This document shows positions 28,483 to 43,874 of a stretch of 43,874 nt of DNA, one piece after another (the first letter of the stretch is position 1; each line of letters begins with the position of its first letter). The position numbers and the translations under genes were made by a program. The stretch is from positions 1-43,874 of the forward strand of contig DAHUXL010000031.1 of assembly GCA_027307195.1 (NCBI GenBank), read 5' to 3'. The stretch comes from Rhodanobacter sp. (GTDB lineage: Bacteria; Pseudomonadota; Gammaproteobacteria; Xanthomonadales; Rhodanobacteraceae). Under the pieces are notes generated by a model. That model saw only the letters and a program-made list of their open reading frames with translations, was not told the origin of the DNA and made no database searches.

Positions 28483-29490
28483 ATGTTGCTTACCCTGTGT
28501 CTGTTTCTCGGTTCGGCCGGCGCGATCTATCTCGCCTGCGAATACTTCGTCAACGGCGTCGAATGGTTCGGGCAGAAGCTCAAGCTGAGTGAGACGGCGA
28601 CCGGTACGGTGCTGGCGGCGTTCGGCACGGCGTTGCCGGAAAGCGCGGTGACTTTCGTCGCGGTGATGTTCGGCAAGACAGCCGAGGCGCGCGATATCGG
28701 CGTGGGTGCCGCGATGGGTGGTCCGCTGGTATTGGCCACGATCGCCTATGCGGTGGTCGGCGTGGCGATGTGGTGCAATCGCCATCGGCTGCGGCGGACT
28801 GACCGGATCATCCGGGTCGATCATCGCCGGCTGGCGCGCGATCAATCGTGGTTCCTGGCGATTTTTGTGGTCAAGGTCGGCCTGGGGCTGGTCGTGTTCG
28901 CGTTCAAGCCGCTGCTGGGCGTGCTGTTTCTGGTTGCCTATGCCATGTATGTGTGGCGCGAAATTCGCAGCGACGACAGTGCTCCGGAAGACGAGACACT
29001 TGAGCCGCTGAAGTTTCGCACCAGTCAGATCGATCCGGCCCTGCGCTGGGTGGTGATGCAGACGGTGGCAGCGTTGGTGGTGATTGCAGCCGCATCGCGG
29101 GTGTTCGTCAGCCAGCTCGAAGCCATCGGCGTCGCACTTTCATTGCCGCCGAATCTGGTCGCGCTGCTGCTGAGTCCGGTCGCGACAGAACTGCCGGAAA
29201 CCGTCAACGCACTGATCTGGGTACGCCAGGGCAAGGAGCGTCTGGCGCTGGCGAACATCTCCGGCGCGATGATGATCCAGGCCACCATCCCCAGCTCACT
29301 GGCGATCTTCGCCACGCCATGGCTGTTCGATACGCCGCTGATCGTGGCCGGCGTACTGACCGCGATCGCCATCGTGTATCTGTGGTGGTTGTTCCGCCGT
29401 GGTCGGGTAGACGCACGCTGGCTGTTGCCGGTCGGCCTGCTGTACGGCGTGTTTGCCGGGTTTGTGGCGTGGCACTTTGCCGGCAGATGA
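28483..29490 (+). CDS. CaCA-superfamily sodium/calcium exchanger-like transporter, probable Mn2+-responsive cation exporter
   Basis: Two repeats with alpha-motif-like GTVLAAFGTALPESAVTFVA and LLLSPVATELPETVNALIW; multi-TM; preceded by yybP-ykoY riboswitch. Confidence 0.88.
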   Translation: MLLTLCLFLGSAGAIYLACEYFVNGVEWFGQKLKLSETATGTVLAAFGTALPESAVTFVAVMFGKTAEARDIGVGAAMGGPLVLATIAYAVVGVAMWCNRHRLRRTDRIIRVDHRRLARDQSWFLAIFVVKVGLGLVVFAFKPLLGVLFLVAYAMYVWREIRSDDSAPEDETLEPLKFRTSQIDPALRWVVMQTVAALVVIAAASRVFVSQLEAIGVALSLPPNLVALLLSPVATELPETVNALIWVRQGKERLALANISGAMMIQATIPSSLAIFATPWLFDTPLIVAGVLTAIAIVYLWWLFRRGRVDARWLLPVGLLYGVFAGFVAWHFAGR

Positions 29491-29505
29491 TCCGCGGGAG
29501 CCGGT

Positions 29506-30207
29506 TCAGTCGGGGTGCGAGGCGTTGCGGTCGCGCCCCGCGCCCAGCTTGGTGTCGAGACTGCCGAACAGTTTCTTGAACGCACGCGAGAACTTGCCGC
29601 GCTTCGTCTTGCGCAGCTTTTCTTCTTCACTGGTAAGCCATGCGACCTGGATCACCCGCCGTTCGCCTTCATAGGGCAAATGGCCGTGGAAGGAATTCTC
29701 GCAGCGCTTGAATACGGCAAACTCGCCATACAGCGGGGCCAGTTCGGGCGCAACCATACTGTCGATATCGTCGATCTTGTGCAGGAAGCGCAGACAGCCA
29801 TCGCTGGTGTCGGGCCATTGCGTGTTGAGGTAGAGCAGTGCCGTGGCCACCTTGGACTTGCTGTCGGTATGGATGGTGCCGTGGCGCTTGTTGAGCAGTC
29901 GGCACAATGTCACCAGGGTCGGATACTGGCCAAGGTTGTCGATGCCCAGCCGCTGGCCGATGGCGCTGGCAAAGGCTGGCGTCGTCATGTTTTCGATCAG
30001 CGCGTTCACGGACGGACCGCAGTCGCTCGGGTCATACGGAAAGAAGCCGGCACTGGCATAGCGCGGGAAATCGCGATCCAGGTCGCTGCGCACTTCGTCC
30101 GGCAGCTGGCCGTGCGCCACCATGAACGGGAAGGGCTGGTGCTGCACCGTGGTATCCGGGCGATCAAGTCGGGCGGGATCGAGCAGGACGGCGGCGCTCA
30201 TGGACAT
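29506..30207 (-). CDS. 2OG-Fe(II) oxygenase family protein
   Basis: KRHGTIHTDSKSKVATALLYLNTQW...GCLRFL...AVFKRCENSFHGHLPYEGERRVIQVAWL (HxD...H, R). Confidence 0.8.
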   Translation of the reverse strand: MSMSAAVLLDPARLDRPDTTVQHQPFPFMVAHGQLPDEVRSDLDRDFPRYASAGFFPYDPSDCGPSVNALIENMTTPAFASAIGQRLGIDNLGQYPTLVTLCRLLNKRHGTIHTDSKSKVATALLYLNTQWPDTSDGCLRFLHKIDDIDSMVAPELAPLYGEFAVFKRCENSFHGHLPYEGERRVIQVAWLTSEEEKLRKTKRGKFSRAFKKLFGSLDTKLGAGRDRNASHPD

Positions 30208-30413
30208 TCAGCTCCATTGAAATGGGGCTTAGTGTAGCGCCGACCGATTGGCCGCGATGGGTGCAAAAACGCATGATTCAGACTGCGTAAGGTGGACAGA
30301 AACGCCGCCGCCGCCTATCATTTCCACCCGCCCTGATCCTTTCCTTTCCAAGCTCCACAAGCCAGCAATCCTGCGGCTTGCGGACTTTGCTGCATCTAAA
30401 AGGCGGTTACCGT

Positions 30414-31541
30414 ATGCCTACTCCTGCTCTGCTGGCCCTCGAAGATGGCAGCGTGTTTCATGGTCATGCCGTCGGCGCGACGGGCGAAACCGTTGGCGAG
30501 GTGGTCTTCAATACCGCGATGACCGGTTACCAGGAGATCCTCACCGATCCCTCGTACTCGCGTCAGGTCGTCACGCTGACTTATCCGCACATCGGCAATA
30601 CCGGCGTCAACGCCGAAGATGTCGAATCCACCGCCGTGCACGCCGCCGGACTGATCGTGCGCGACGTGCCGCGCCGGGCCAGCAACTGGCGCAGCAACGA
30701 AAGCCTGCCCGATTATCTGAAGCGTCATGGCACGGTCGCCATCGCCGGCATCGATACCCGCCGGTTGACCCGCATCCTGCGCGACAAGGGCGCGCTGGCC
30801 GGCTGCATCATGGCCGGTGAGCACGTTGACGCCGAGACGGCACTGGCGAAGGCGCGGGCTTTTCCCGGCTTGAACGGGATGGACCTGGCCAAGCTAGTCA
30901 GCACGACCAAGTCGTATGTGTGGAAGCAGGGTGTGTATGACCTGGACCGCACGGCGTTCAATCAACCGGCGATGCGCTTCAAGGTGATTGCCTACGACTT
31001 CGGTACCAAGCTCAACATCCTGCGGCTGCTGGCCGAACAGGGCTGCGAGGTCACCGTGGTGCCGGCGCAGACGCCTGCCGCCGAGGTGCTGGCGATGAAG
31101 CCGGATGGCGTGTTTCTGTCCAACGGTCCCGGCGATCCGGCAGCCTGTGATTACGCGATCGCCGCTACCCGCGAACTGCTCGATGCGAAGATCCCGTTGT
31201 TCGGCATCTGTCTCGGTCATCAGCTGATGGGTCTGGCATTGGGCGCGAAGACACTGAAGATGAAGTTCGGCCATCACGGCGCGAATCATCCGGTGAAGGA
31301 TCACGACGATGGTCGCGTGCTGATCACCTCGCAGAACCATGGCTTCGCGGTCGACCCGGCCACGCTGCCGGCGAACGTGCGGGTGACGCATACCTCGCTG
31401 TTCGATGGTTCGCTGCAGGGTTTCGCGCTGACCGACCGCCCGGCATTCTGCTTCCAGGGACATCCGGAAGCGAGTCCCGGCCCGCTCGACATCGGCTATC
31501 TGTTCCAACGTTTTGCCGCACTGATGCAGGAGGCCCGCTGA
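30414..31541 (+). CDS. carA: Carbamoyl-phosphate synthase small subunit
   Basis: [31 protein letters not shown]; glutaminase [20 protein letters not shown]. Confidence 0.98.
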   Translation: MPTPALLALEDGSVFHGHAVGATGETVGEVVFNTAMTGYQEILTDPSYSRQVVTLTYPHIGNTGVNAEDVESTAVHAAGLIVRDVPRRASNWRSNESLPDYLKRHGTVAIAGIDTRRLTRILRDKGALAGCIMAGEHVDAETALAKARAFPGLNGMDLAKLVSTTKSYVWKQGVYDLDRTAFNQPAMRFKVIAYDFGTKLNILRLLAEQGCEVTVVPAQTPAAEVLAMKPDGVFLSNGPGDPAACDYAIAATRELLDAKIPLFGICLGHQLMGLALGAKTLKMKFGHHGANHPVKDHDDGRVLITSQNHGFAVDPATLPANVRVTHTSLFDGSLQGFALTDRPAFCFQGHPEASPGPLDIGYLFQRFAALMQEAR

Positions 31542-31542
31542 A

Positions 31543-34766
<3,224 letters not shown>

Positions 34767-34770
<4 letters not shown>

Positions 34771-35243
34771 GTCGTGCTCCCATCACCAAGGCCGGTTCGG
34801 AGCGTCTTCGCGCCGAGCTGGAGAGGCTGAAGTCGGTCGATCGCCCGCGCATCATCGCGGCGATCGCCGAGGCGCGTGCACATGGCGACCTCAAGGAAAA
34901 CGCCGAATACCACGCTGCGCGCGAACTGCAGAGCTTCACCGAAGGTCGCATCGGTCAACTGGAGGCATTGCTGTCGACGGCCGAAGTGATCGATGTGACC
35001 CAGCTCAACCCCGGCAACAGGGTAGTGTTCGGCGCCATTGTCGATCTGGAAGATGAGGACAGCGGTGCAGCCGTGACCTATCAGATCGTTGGCGACCTTG
35101 AAGCCGACATCAAACAGCACCTGATCGCGGTATCCTCACCGATTGCCCGTGCGTTGATCGGCAAGAGCTCCGGCGACAGCTTTGAATTCACTGCGCCGAA
35201 CGGCGTCAAGCACTACGAGATCATCGACGTCCGCTACGAATGA
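34767..35243 (+). CDS. greA: Transcription elongation factor GreA
   Basis: [51 protein letters not shown]; overlaps the carB stop by ATGA. Confidence 0.97.
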
Positions 35244-35284
35244 GGGAAGCGCCATGGCGTCCGCTTGCAGTGCGACGGACGCCC

Positions 35285-35313
35285 ACAAAAAAGGCCGCTT
35301 GCGCGGCCTTTTT
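35285..35313. terminator. Intrinsic terminator between greA and rpmJ
   Basis: aaaaaaGGCCGCttgcGCGGCCttttt. Confidence 0.9.
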
Positions 35314-35345
35314 CATGACTTCGTTCGCAACTGGCCCGATTGAGC

Positions 35346-35471
35346 TTAGCGCTGACGAGCCTTGAAACGGGGATTGCTCTTGCAGATCACGAACACCTTG
35401 CCACGACGACGCACAATCTTGCAATCGCGGTGCCGCGCCTTGGCGGACTTCAAAGAGTTAAGCACCTTCAC
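35346..35471 (-). CDS. rpmJ: 50S ribosomal protein L36, YkgO/C-minus type
   Basis: GTG start; translates [41 protein letters not shown]; absent from the supplied ATG-start ORF track. Confidence 0.95.
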   Translation of the reverse strand: MKVLNSLKSAKARHRDCKIVRRRGKVFVICKSNPRFKARQR

Positions 35472-35532
35472 GGCCAGCTCCTGACACTAAACGAAAATGT
35501 AAGCGGGCAAGTGTAACGAGTCCAATGGTTTA

Positions 35533-36444
35533 TCACAAGTCTGATGCGACGACAGTTTCGGCAACCGTGACCAGAAACTGCTGCAATGCCGGCGAGTGAT
35601 CGCTGGCGCGACTGGCCACTGCCAGCAAGAGGTAAGCGCCAGAGTCTTCCAGCGGTACGTAACTGACTCCGGCCAGCCGCACGGCGCGCATGCTGGCAGG
35701 CACGAGAGCCAGCCCCAGACCCGCTGCGACGAGTGCCAGAAGGCCATTGATCTGCTGTGCGTGCTGGACGATCGTTGGCTGGAAACCTGCCGCAGTCGCC
35801 AGTTTCACCAGTCGGTCGTAAAGCGTGGCGGCGAGTTTGCGCGGTTGCGAAACAAACGCATCACCTGCCACTTCGGCCAGTCGCATGCTGCTGCGGCTGG
35901 CCAGGGGATGGCCGGCGGGCAGGGCAAGCAGCAGGGGTTCGCGATCAATGACACTGAGGCGCAAGTCGCGGGCATCCTGTGCATGAGCCGGTTCATTGCG
36001 AACAAAACCGATGTCGATTTCACCGGCCAGCAGCGCAGCGAACTGAGGCTCCGTATACATCTCACTCAGTTTCAGGCGGACATTGGGCGCGATCTGGCCA
36101 TAGCGCAGCAAGGTCTGTGGCAATGCAGGATGAAACGAGACCGAAACCGTATACGCCAGGCGCAACTGCCCACTGTAGCCGGCGGCGGCGGCGGTCACCT
36201 CGCTGCGCGCCTCATCAGCCATGGCCAGGATCTGTCGGGCTTGCTCCAGGAAGACCCTGCCTGCTTCGGTAAGCGCCACGTGACGCTTGGTGCGCTCCAG
36301 CAAACGTACGCCCAAATCCAGCTCCAACGACTGGATCTGTTGGGACAACGGTGGCTGGGAGAGATGCAGGCGCAGGGCCGCACGGGTGAAGCTCAGCTCC
36401 TCGGCCACGGCGACGAAATAGCGCAATTGGCGAAAATCAAACAT
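35533..36444 (-). CDS. LysR-family transcriptional regulator
   Basis: MFDFRQLRYFVAVAEELSFTRAALRLHLSQPPLSQQIQSLELDLGVRLLERTKRHVALTEAG HTH. Confidence 0.95.
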   Translation of the reverse strand: MFDFRQLRYFVAVAEELSFTRAALRLHLSQPPLSQQIQSLELDLGVRLLERTKRHVALTEAGRVFLEQARQILAMADEARSEVTAAAAGYSGQLRLAYTVSVSFHPALPQTLLRYGQIAPNVRLKLSEMYTEPQFAALLAGEIDIGFVRNEPAHAQDARDLRLSVIDREPLLLALPAGHPLASRSSMRLAEVAGDAFVSQPRKLAATLYDRLVKLATAAGFQPTIVQHAQQINGLLALVAAGLGLALVPASMRAVRLAGVSYVPLEDSGAYLLLAVASRASDHSPALQQFLVTVAETVVASDL

Positions 36445-36701
36445 ATAGCGTTTTTGAATTAATGTGACGCTAAATATATATTAGATACTTTATTGCGTCG
36501 ATCATAAACTCTCTTCCGTCCCGCCACTTCCCCTCCCCCCTAGTGGCGGCGGCCCTCGCCCCGCAGCGACGCTAAATACGATATCTGGTTCAACTCCCCC
36601 CCTGAGCCCATATCGATGCGTCTTCCCTGCGGGGCGCTTTCTTTTGCATTTCCGACGCCGCTGCCTTCCAGGCTGCGGCGTCGGCGTTTCTGGCGATGGA
36701 G

Positions 36702-38735
<2,034 letters not shown>

Positions 38736-38808
38736 TCAAACGATCGTATGAATGTGCCGGTGTTGGGTGTCGAAAAGCAAGCGCCGCGGCAAACTCAGGC
38801 CGGGACGT

Positions 38809-39066
38809 TCATGCCAGCAGCTGGTGCACCAGTGCGATGTAACGGCGCATGGCTTCCTCTTCGGATACGCCATTCAGTTGCGCCCACGCCGCGTGCTTGG
38901 CGGTGCCGACAAAGTCGAAGAAGCCCGGCTGGGTCCGGCGCAGATCGCCCTCCGAGCCTTGCTTGTACAGGGCATACAGCTTCAGCAAGGTGTCGTTGTC
39001 GGGGCGCGTACCCAATTGCTGGATGTCCTCGGCGGCTTGTTCGAATTCGCGGCGAAGATCGGTCAT
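38809..39066 (-). CDS. Acyl-CoA-binding protein
   Basis: LRREFEQAAEDIQQLGTRPDNDTLLKLYALYKQGSEGDLRRTQPGFFDFVGTAKHAAWAQLNGVSEEEAMRRYI. Confidence 0.94.
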   Translation of the reverse strand: MTDLRREFEQAAEDIQQLGTRPDNDTLLKLYALYKQGSEGDLRRTQPGFFDFVGTAKHAAWAQLNGVSEEEAMRRYIALVHQLLA

Positions 39067-39176
39067 AAGGCGGATCGGGCTGGCATGGATGCAGGGAGAC
39101 CGGCTAGATAGCACGCGTTCCCGGTGGGGTCAACGCGTTAAACTTCCGCTTACTCCCGTTCAGCCAGGATCTTGCC

Positions 39177-39857
39177 ATGAGCCATGCCGCGCCCGCTCCC
39201 GTACTCACCATCGACGGGCCATCCGGGTCGGGCAAGGGCACCATCAGCGCCCTCGTGGCAGAGCATCTGGGCTGGCGGCTGCTGGATTCTGGTGCCTTGT
39301 ATCGGGCTGTGGGCTACGCCGCCGGCATGGCCGGGCTGGACTTGTCGGACGTGGATGCCGTGACCCGCTGCGCCCAAGCCACGAAGATCCATTTCCGCGC
39401 AGCCAGTGACGGAAGCCAGACCCGGGTGATCGTCAATGGGCACGACGCCACCGATGAGCTGCGCACCGAAACTGCCGGTGCAGCGGCCTCGGCGATTGCC
39501 TCGATGCCGTCGGTGCGCGAGGCCTTGGTGGCGCTGCAGCTGGGCTTCCGAAAGGCGCCGGGGCTGGTCGCTGACGGGCGCGACATGGGCACGGTGATCT
39601 TCCCGGATGCCGCGTACAAGGTTTTCCTCACGGCGAGCGCCGCCGAACGTGCGAAAAGACGCTATAAGCAGTTGAAGGAAAAGGGACTCAGCGTTACACT
39701 TGGCGGCCTTCAGCGCGAAATCGAGGCGCGTGACAGCCGCGATGCATCGCGCGCGGTCGCGCCCCTCAAGCCTGCCGAAGATGCCGTATTGGTGGACACC
39801 ACCGGGATGGGTATCGACGAGGTCGTCGCGAAAGTACTTGCCGTCGTGCAGCCTTGA
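39177..39857 (+). CDS. cmk: Cytidylate kinase
   Basis: [72 protein letters not shown]. Confidence 0.97.
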   Translation: MSHAAPAPVLTIDGPSGSGKGTISALVAEHLGWRLLDSGALYRAVGYAAGMAGLDLSDVDAVTRCAQATKIHFRAASDGSQTRVIVNGHDATDELRTETAGAAASAIASMPSVREALVALQLGFRKAPGLVADGRDMGTVIFPDAAYKVFLTASAAERAKRRYKQLKEKGLSVTLGGLQREIEARDSRDASRAVAPLKPAEDAVLVDTTGMGIDEVVAKVLAVVQP

Positions 39858-40035
39858 GTCCAGGTTGCGCGGCGGTTTCTGCGCCCCTGCTGTGGCAGGG
39901 GATTTTGGCCAATGGTGACGACGGTCGGTTCCGAGGAACCACCTGAAGACACCCTCAACCGGTGGACCGGGAAGTTCGTGCGCAACACGTCAACAAGCGC
40001 AACGGGCAACGGTCTTTTCCCACTATGGAATCAAC

Positions 40036-41712
<1,677 letters not shown>

Positions 41713-41731
41713 TCGCAAGCGCGAGCCTGAT

Positions 41732-41760
41732 GCGGGGCGGCACATCGCCGCCCCGCTGTT
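41732..41760 (+). terminator. Probable terminator or attenuator between rpsA and ihfB
   Basis: GCGGGGCGGC-acatc-GCCGCCCCGC-tgttt; strong stem, weak U tract. Confidence 0.55.
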
Positions 41761-41784
41761 TCATGTCACGGACATTGGGGTCCC

Positions 41785-42084
41785 ATGACCAAATCCGAAT
41801 TGATCGAAGCGCTGGCCATGCGCCAGACCCATCTTGCGTTTGCTGACGTCGAGATGGCCGTCAAGAGCGTGATCGAACAGATGAGTCATGCGCTGGCTCA
41901 CGGCGAACGCATCGAGGTGCGTGGGTTCGGCAGCTTCGCGCTGCATTACCGACCGCCGCGCATGGGTCGCAACCCGAAGACGGGCGAAGCCGTGGCATTG
42001 CCCGGCAAGCACGTCCCACATTTCAAACCAGGCAAGGAATTGCGCGAACGCGTCAATCTGGATCTGGAGCAGGAAGCCGGTTGA
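41785..42084 (+). CDS. ihfB: Integration host factor subunit beta
   Basis: [70 protein letters not shown]. Confidence 0.96.
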   Translation: MTKSELIEALAMRQTHLAFADVEMAVKSVIEQMSHALAHGERIEVRGFGSFALHYRPPRMGRNPKTGEAVALPGKHVPHFKPGKELRERVNLDLEQEAG

Positions 42085-42104
42085 TACGACACAAAAAGTT
42101 GATC

Positions 42105-42140
42105 GAAGGCAGGCGACGCAAGTCGACCTGCCTTCTTTTT
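42105..42140 (+). terminator. Intrinsic terminator after ihfB
   Basis: GAAGGCAGGcgacgcaagtcgaCCTGCCTTCttttt. Confidence 0.9.
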
Positions 42141-42240
42141 GCCTGAAATCCGGAATGTCTGGAGTGGCGTTCTGAATCGTTGCCGCACGGATGGCCTGCT
42201 TTGCCTGTGCCTGTCACGGTCAATCGGGTAAAGTCTCGTC

Positions 42241-42498
42241 ATGCGATTGCTCGCCATCATCATCCTGCTCATCTTCATTGCCGCCGGCATCGTGCTGGGC
42301 GCGCTCAACGCCGATCTGGTCGGCTACGATCTCGCGTTTGCCCGGGTGAAACTGCCCAAAGGCGCTGCCCTGCTGGGGGCCGTGGTGATCGGCTGGCTGC
42401 TTGGTGGGCTTACCGCATGGCTTGGGGTCAGTTCGCGCCAGCGTCGGCAGCATCGCCAGCAATCGCGCGCGGACAAGAAGTTGCCGGCCCAACCATGA
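42241..42498 (+). CDS. lapA: LapA-domain (DUF1049) inner membrane protein
   Basis: Two TM segments, ALNADLVGYDLAFARVKLPKGAALLGAVVIGWLLGGL; immediately upstream of lapB. Confidence 0.9.
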   Translation: MRLLAIIILLIFIAAGIVLGALNADLVGYDLAFARVKLPKGAALLGAVVIGWLLGGLTAWLGVSSRQRRQHRQQSRADKKLPAQP

Positions 42499-43667
42499 AT
42501 CTCATGTATGTGCTGGCTCTGCTGGTGCCAGTTGCGTTTGTACTGGGCTGGTGGGCCTCTCGCCAAGTGGGTGCGCGCCGTTCCGGCGCCGAAGTCAGCG
42601 AGCTGTCCTCGGACTATTTCCGCGGTCTGAATTACCTGCTCAACGAGGAGCAGGACAAGGCAATCGAGGTCTTCCTCAAACTGGCCGAATACAACCGCGA
42701 CACGGTCGAGACGCATCTCGCGCTGGGCAATCTCTTTCGTCGGCGCGGCGAAGTGGACCGGGCGATCCGGCTGCATCAGCATCTGGTGTCGCGGCCTGGC
42801 CTGTCCGATGCCATGAAGACGGTAGCCTTGCTGGAGCTGGGCGAGGATTACATGCGTGCCGGCCTGCTCGATCGCGCCGAAGCGCTGTTTTCCGACCTGG
42901 TGGCGATGGATGCGCACGCGCCTTCGGCATTGCGCCACCTGATCGCGATCTATCAGCACGAACGCGATTGGCACAAGGCGATCGAGCACGCGCGTCGGCT
43001 GGAGGTGATGACCGGCGAGGACGAGGCGCCGATGATTGCCCAGTTCTATTGCGAACTGGCCGATCGTTCGCGCCAGCATGGCGCGCGCGCCGAAGCCCGT
43101 GATTACCTGCATCAGGCGTTCGAGTGCCAGCCTGATTGCGTGCGTGCATTCATGCTGACCGGCCGTCTGCAATCCGAGGATGGCCATCACGTCGAGGCGG
43201 TAACGGCCTACGAGGCGGCGGTGGCTGCCGACATCGCGTTCACTCCGGAAATCCTGCCGCCACTGCTCAACAGTTACGCCCATTCGCAGCAAATGGAACG
43301 TGCCGAAGGTTTCCTGCGCAGCATGCTTGAGCGTTATCACGGCGTCTCGCCGGTCCTGGCGTTGACCCATCTGTATCGGCAGCGCGATGGCGAGCGGGCG
43401 GCGATCGACTTCCTGACAACGCAATTGCGCCTGCGGCCATCGGTGCGGGGTCTGATGGCATTGATCGACGCGACGATGGACAAGATCGAAGGCGAGGCGC
43501 GAGAAAACTTCCTGATTCTGCGCGATCTGACCAAGAAGCTGCTGGAAGGCCAGGCGATGTATCGCTGCAGCCGCTGCGGTTTCGGTGCCAAAGCACATCA
43601 CTGGCAGTGCCCCAGCTGCAAAAGCTGGAGTACGATCCGGCCGATTCACGGCGTCGCCAGCGAGTGA
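42495..43667 (+). CDS. lapB: Lipopolysaccharide assembly protein LapB
   Basis: N-terminal TM, YFRGLNYLLNEEQDKAIEVFLKL TPRs, C-terminal rubredoxin-like YRCSRCGFGAKAHHWQCPSCKSW; ATGA overlap with lapA. Confidence 0.96.
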   Translation: MNLMYVLALLVPVAFVLGWWASRQVGARRSGAEVSELSSDYFRGLNYLLNEEQDKAIEVFLKLAEYNRDTVETHLALGNLFRRRGEVDRAIRLHQHLVSRPGLSDAMKTVALLELGEDYMRAGLLDRAEALFSDLVAMDAHAPSALRHLIAIYQHERDWHKAIEHARRLEVMTGEDEAPMIAQFYCELADRSRQHGARAEARDYLHQAFECQPDCVRAFMLTGRLQSEDGHHVEAVTAYEAAVAADIAFTPEILPPLLNSYAHSQQMERAEGFLRSMLERYHGVSPVLALTHLYRQRDGERAAIDFLTTQLRLRPSVRGLMALIDATMDKIEGEARENFLILRDLTKKLLEGQAMYRCSRCGFGAKAHHWQCPSCKSWSTIRPIHGVASE

Positions 43668-43679
43668 GACGAAATTAGT

Positions 43680-43874
43680 ATGTACACAGCCACGGGATGG
43701 TTGCTGACCAGCTTCCTGATCACGTTGCTGCTGGCGCGCGGCGCGATCGGTTACGCATATCGTCGCGGCATGCTCGATCATCCCGGGCAGCGCCGCTCGC
43801 ATCGTCTGCCGACCCCGCGCGGGGGCGGTATCGGCATCGTCGTGGCGATGTTGATCTGTCTGCCCGGCACGTTG
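43680..43874 (+). CDS. Glycosyltransferase family 4 (WecA/MraY-like), 3' truncated by window edge
   Basis: MYTATGWLLTSFLITLLLARGAIGYAYRRGMLDHPGQRRSHRLPTPRGGGIGIVVAMLI. Confidence 0.8.
   Translation, partial: MYTATGWLLTSFLITLLLARGAIGYAYRRGMLDHPGQRRSHRLPTPRGGGIGIVVAMLICLPGTL

Overview
The window looks like a housekeeping stretch of a high-GC gammaproteobacterial chromosome, most likely Xanthomonadales (Rhodanobacter/Dyella-like); the taxonomy is inferred from gene content and protein character only. Gene order: orn (5' truncated) - folP - glmM - 2OG oxygenase - (DUF6445-like, SDR on minus) - tpiA - secG - tRNA-Leu(GAG) - small ORF - GacA/UvrY-like regulator - rne(-) - rluC - phhB(-) - nfuA - two cytochromes c(-) - ssrA (tmRNA) - smpB(-) - ratA - rnfH - bamE(-) - fur - MASE1-like histidine kinase(-)/NarL-type regulator(+) - recN(-) - hrcA - grpE - dnaK - dnaJ - dapB - Mn riboswitch/CaCA exchanger - 2OG oxygenase(-) - carA - carB - greA - rpmJ(-) - LysR(-) - fadH(-) - ACBP(-) - cmk - rpsA - ihfB - lapA - lapB - glycosyltransferase (3' truncated). 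No phage, IS, CRISPR or restriction system was seen. The most interesting signals are in RNA and intergenic sequence: (1) a minus-strand intergenic RNA candidate at about 17886-18090, with eight GGA motifs, GGA/AGGA apical loops and an intrinsic terminator, resembling a CsrA/RsmA-titrating sRNA; (2) a clear yybP-ykoY Mn2+ riboswitch with an apparent Shine-Dalgarno-sequestering hairpin ahead of a CaCA-family exchanger; (3) an intrinsic terminator inside the rne 5' leader; (4) an inverted copy of the tRNA-Leu 3' end downstream of that tRNA.
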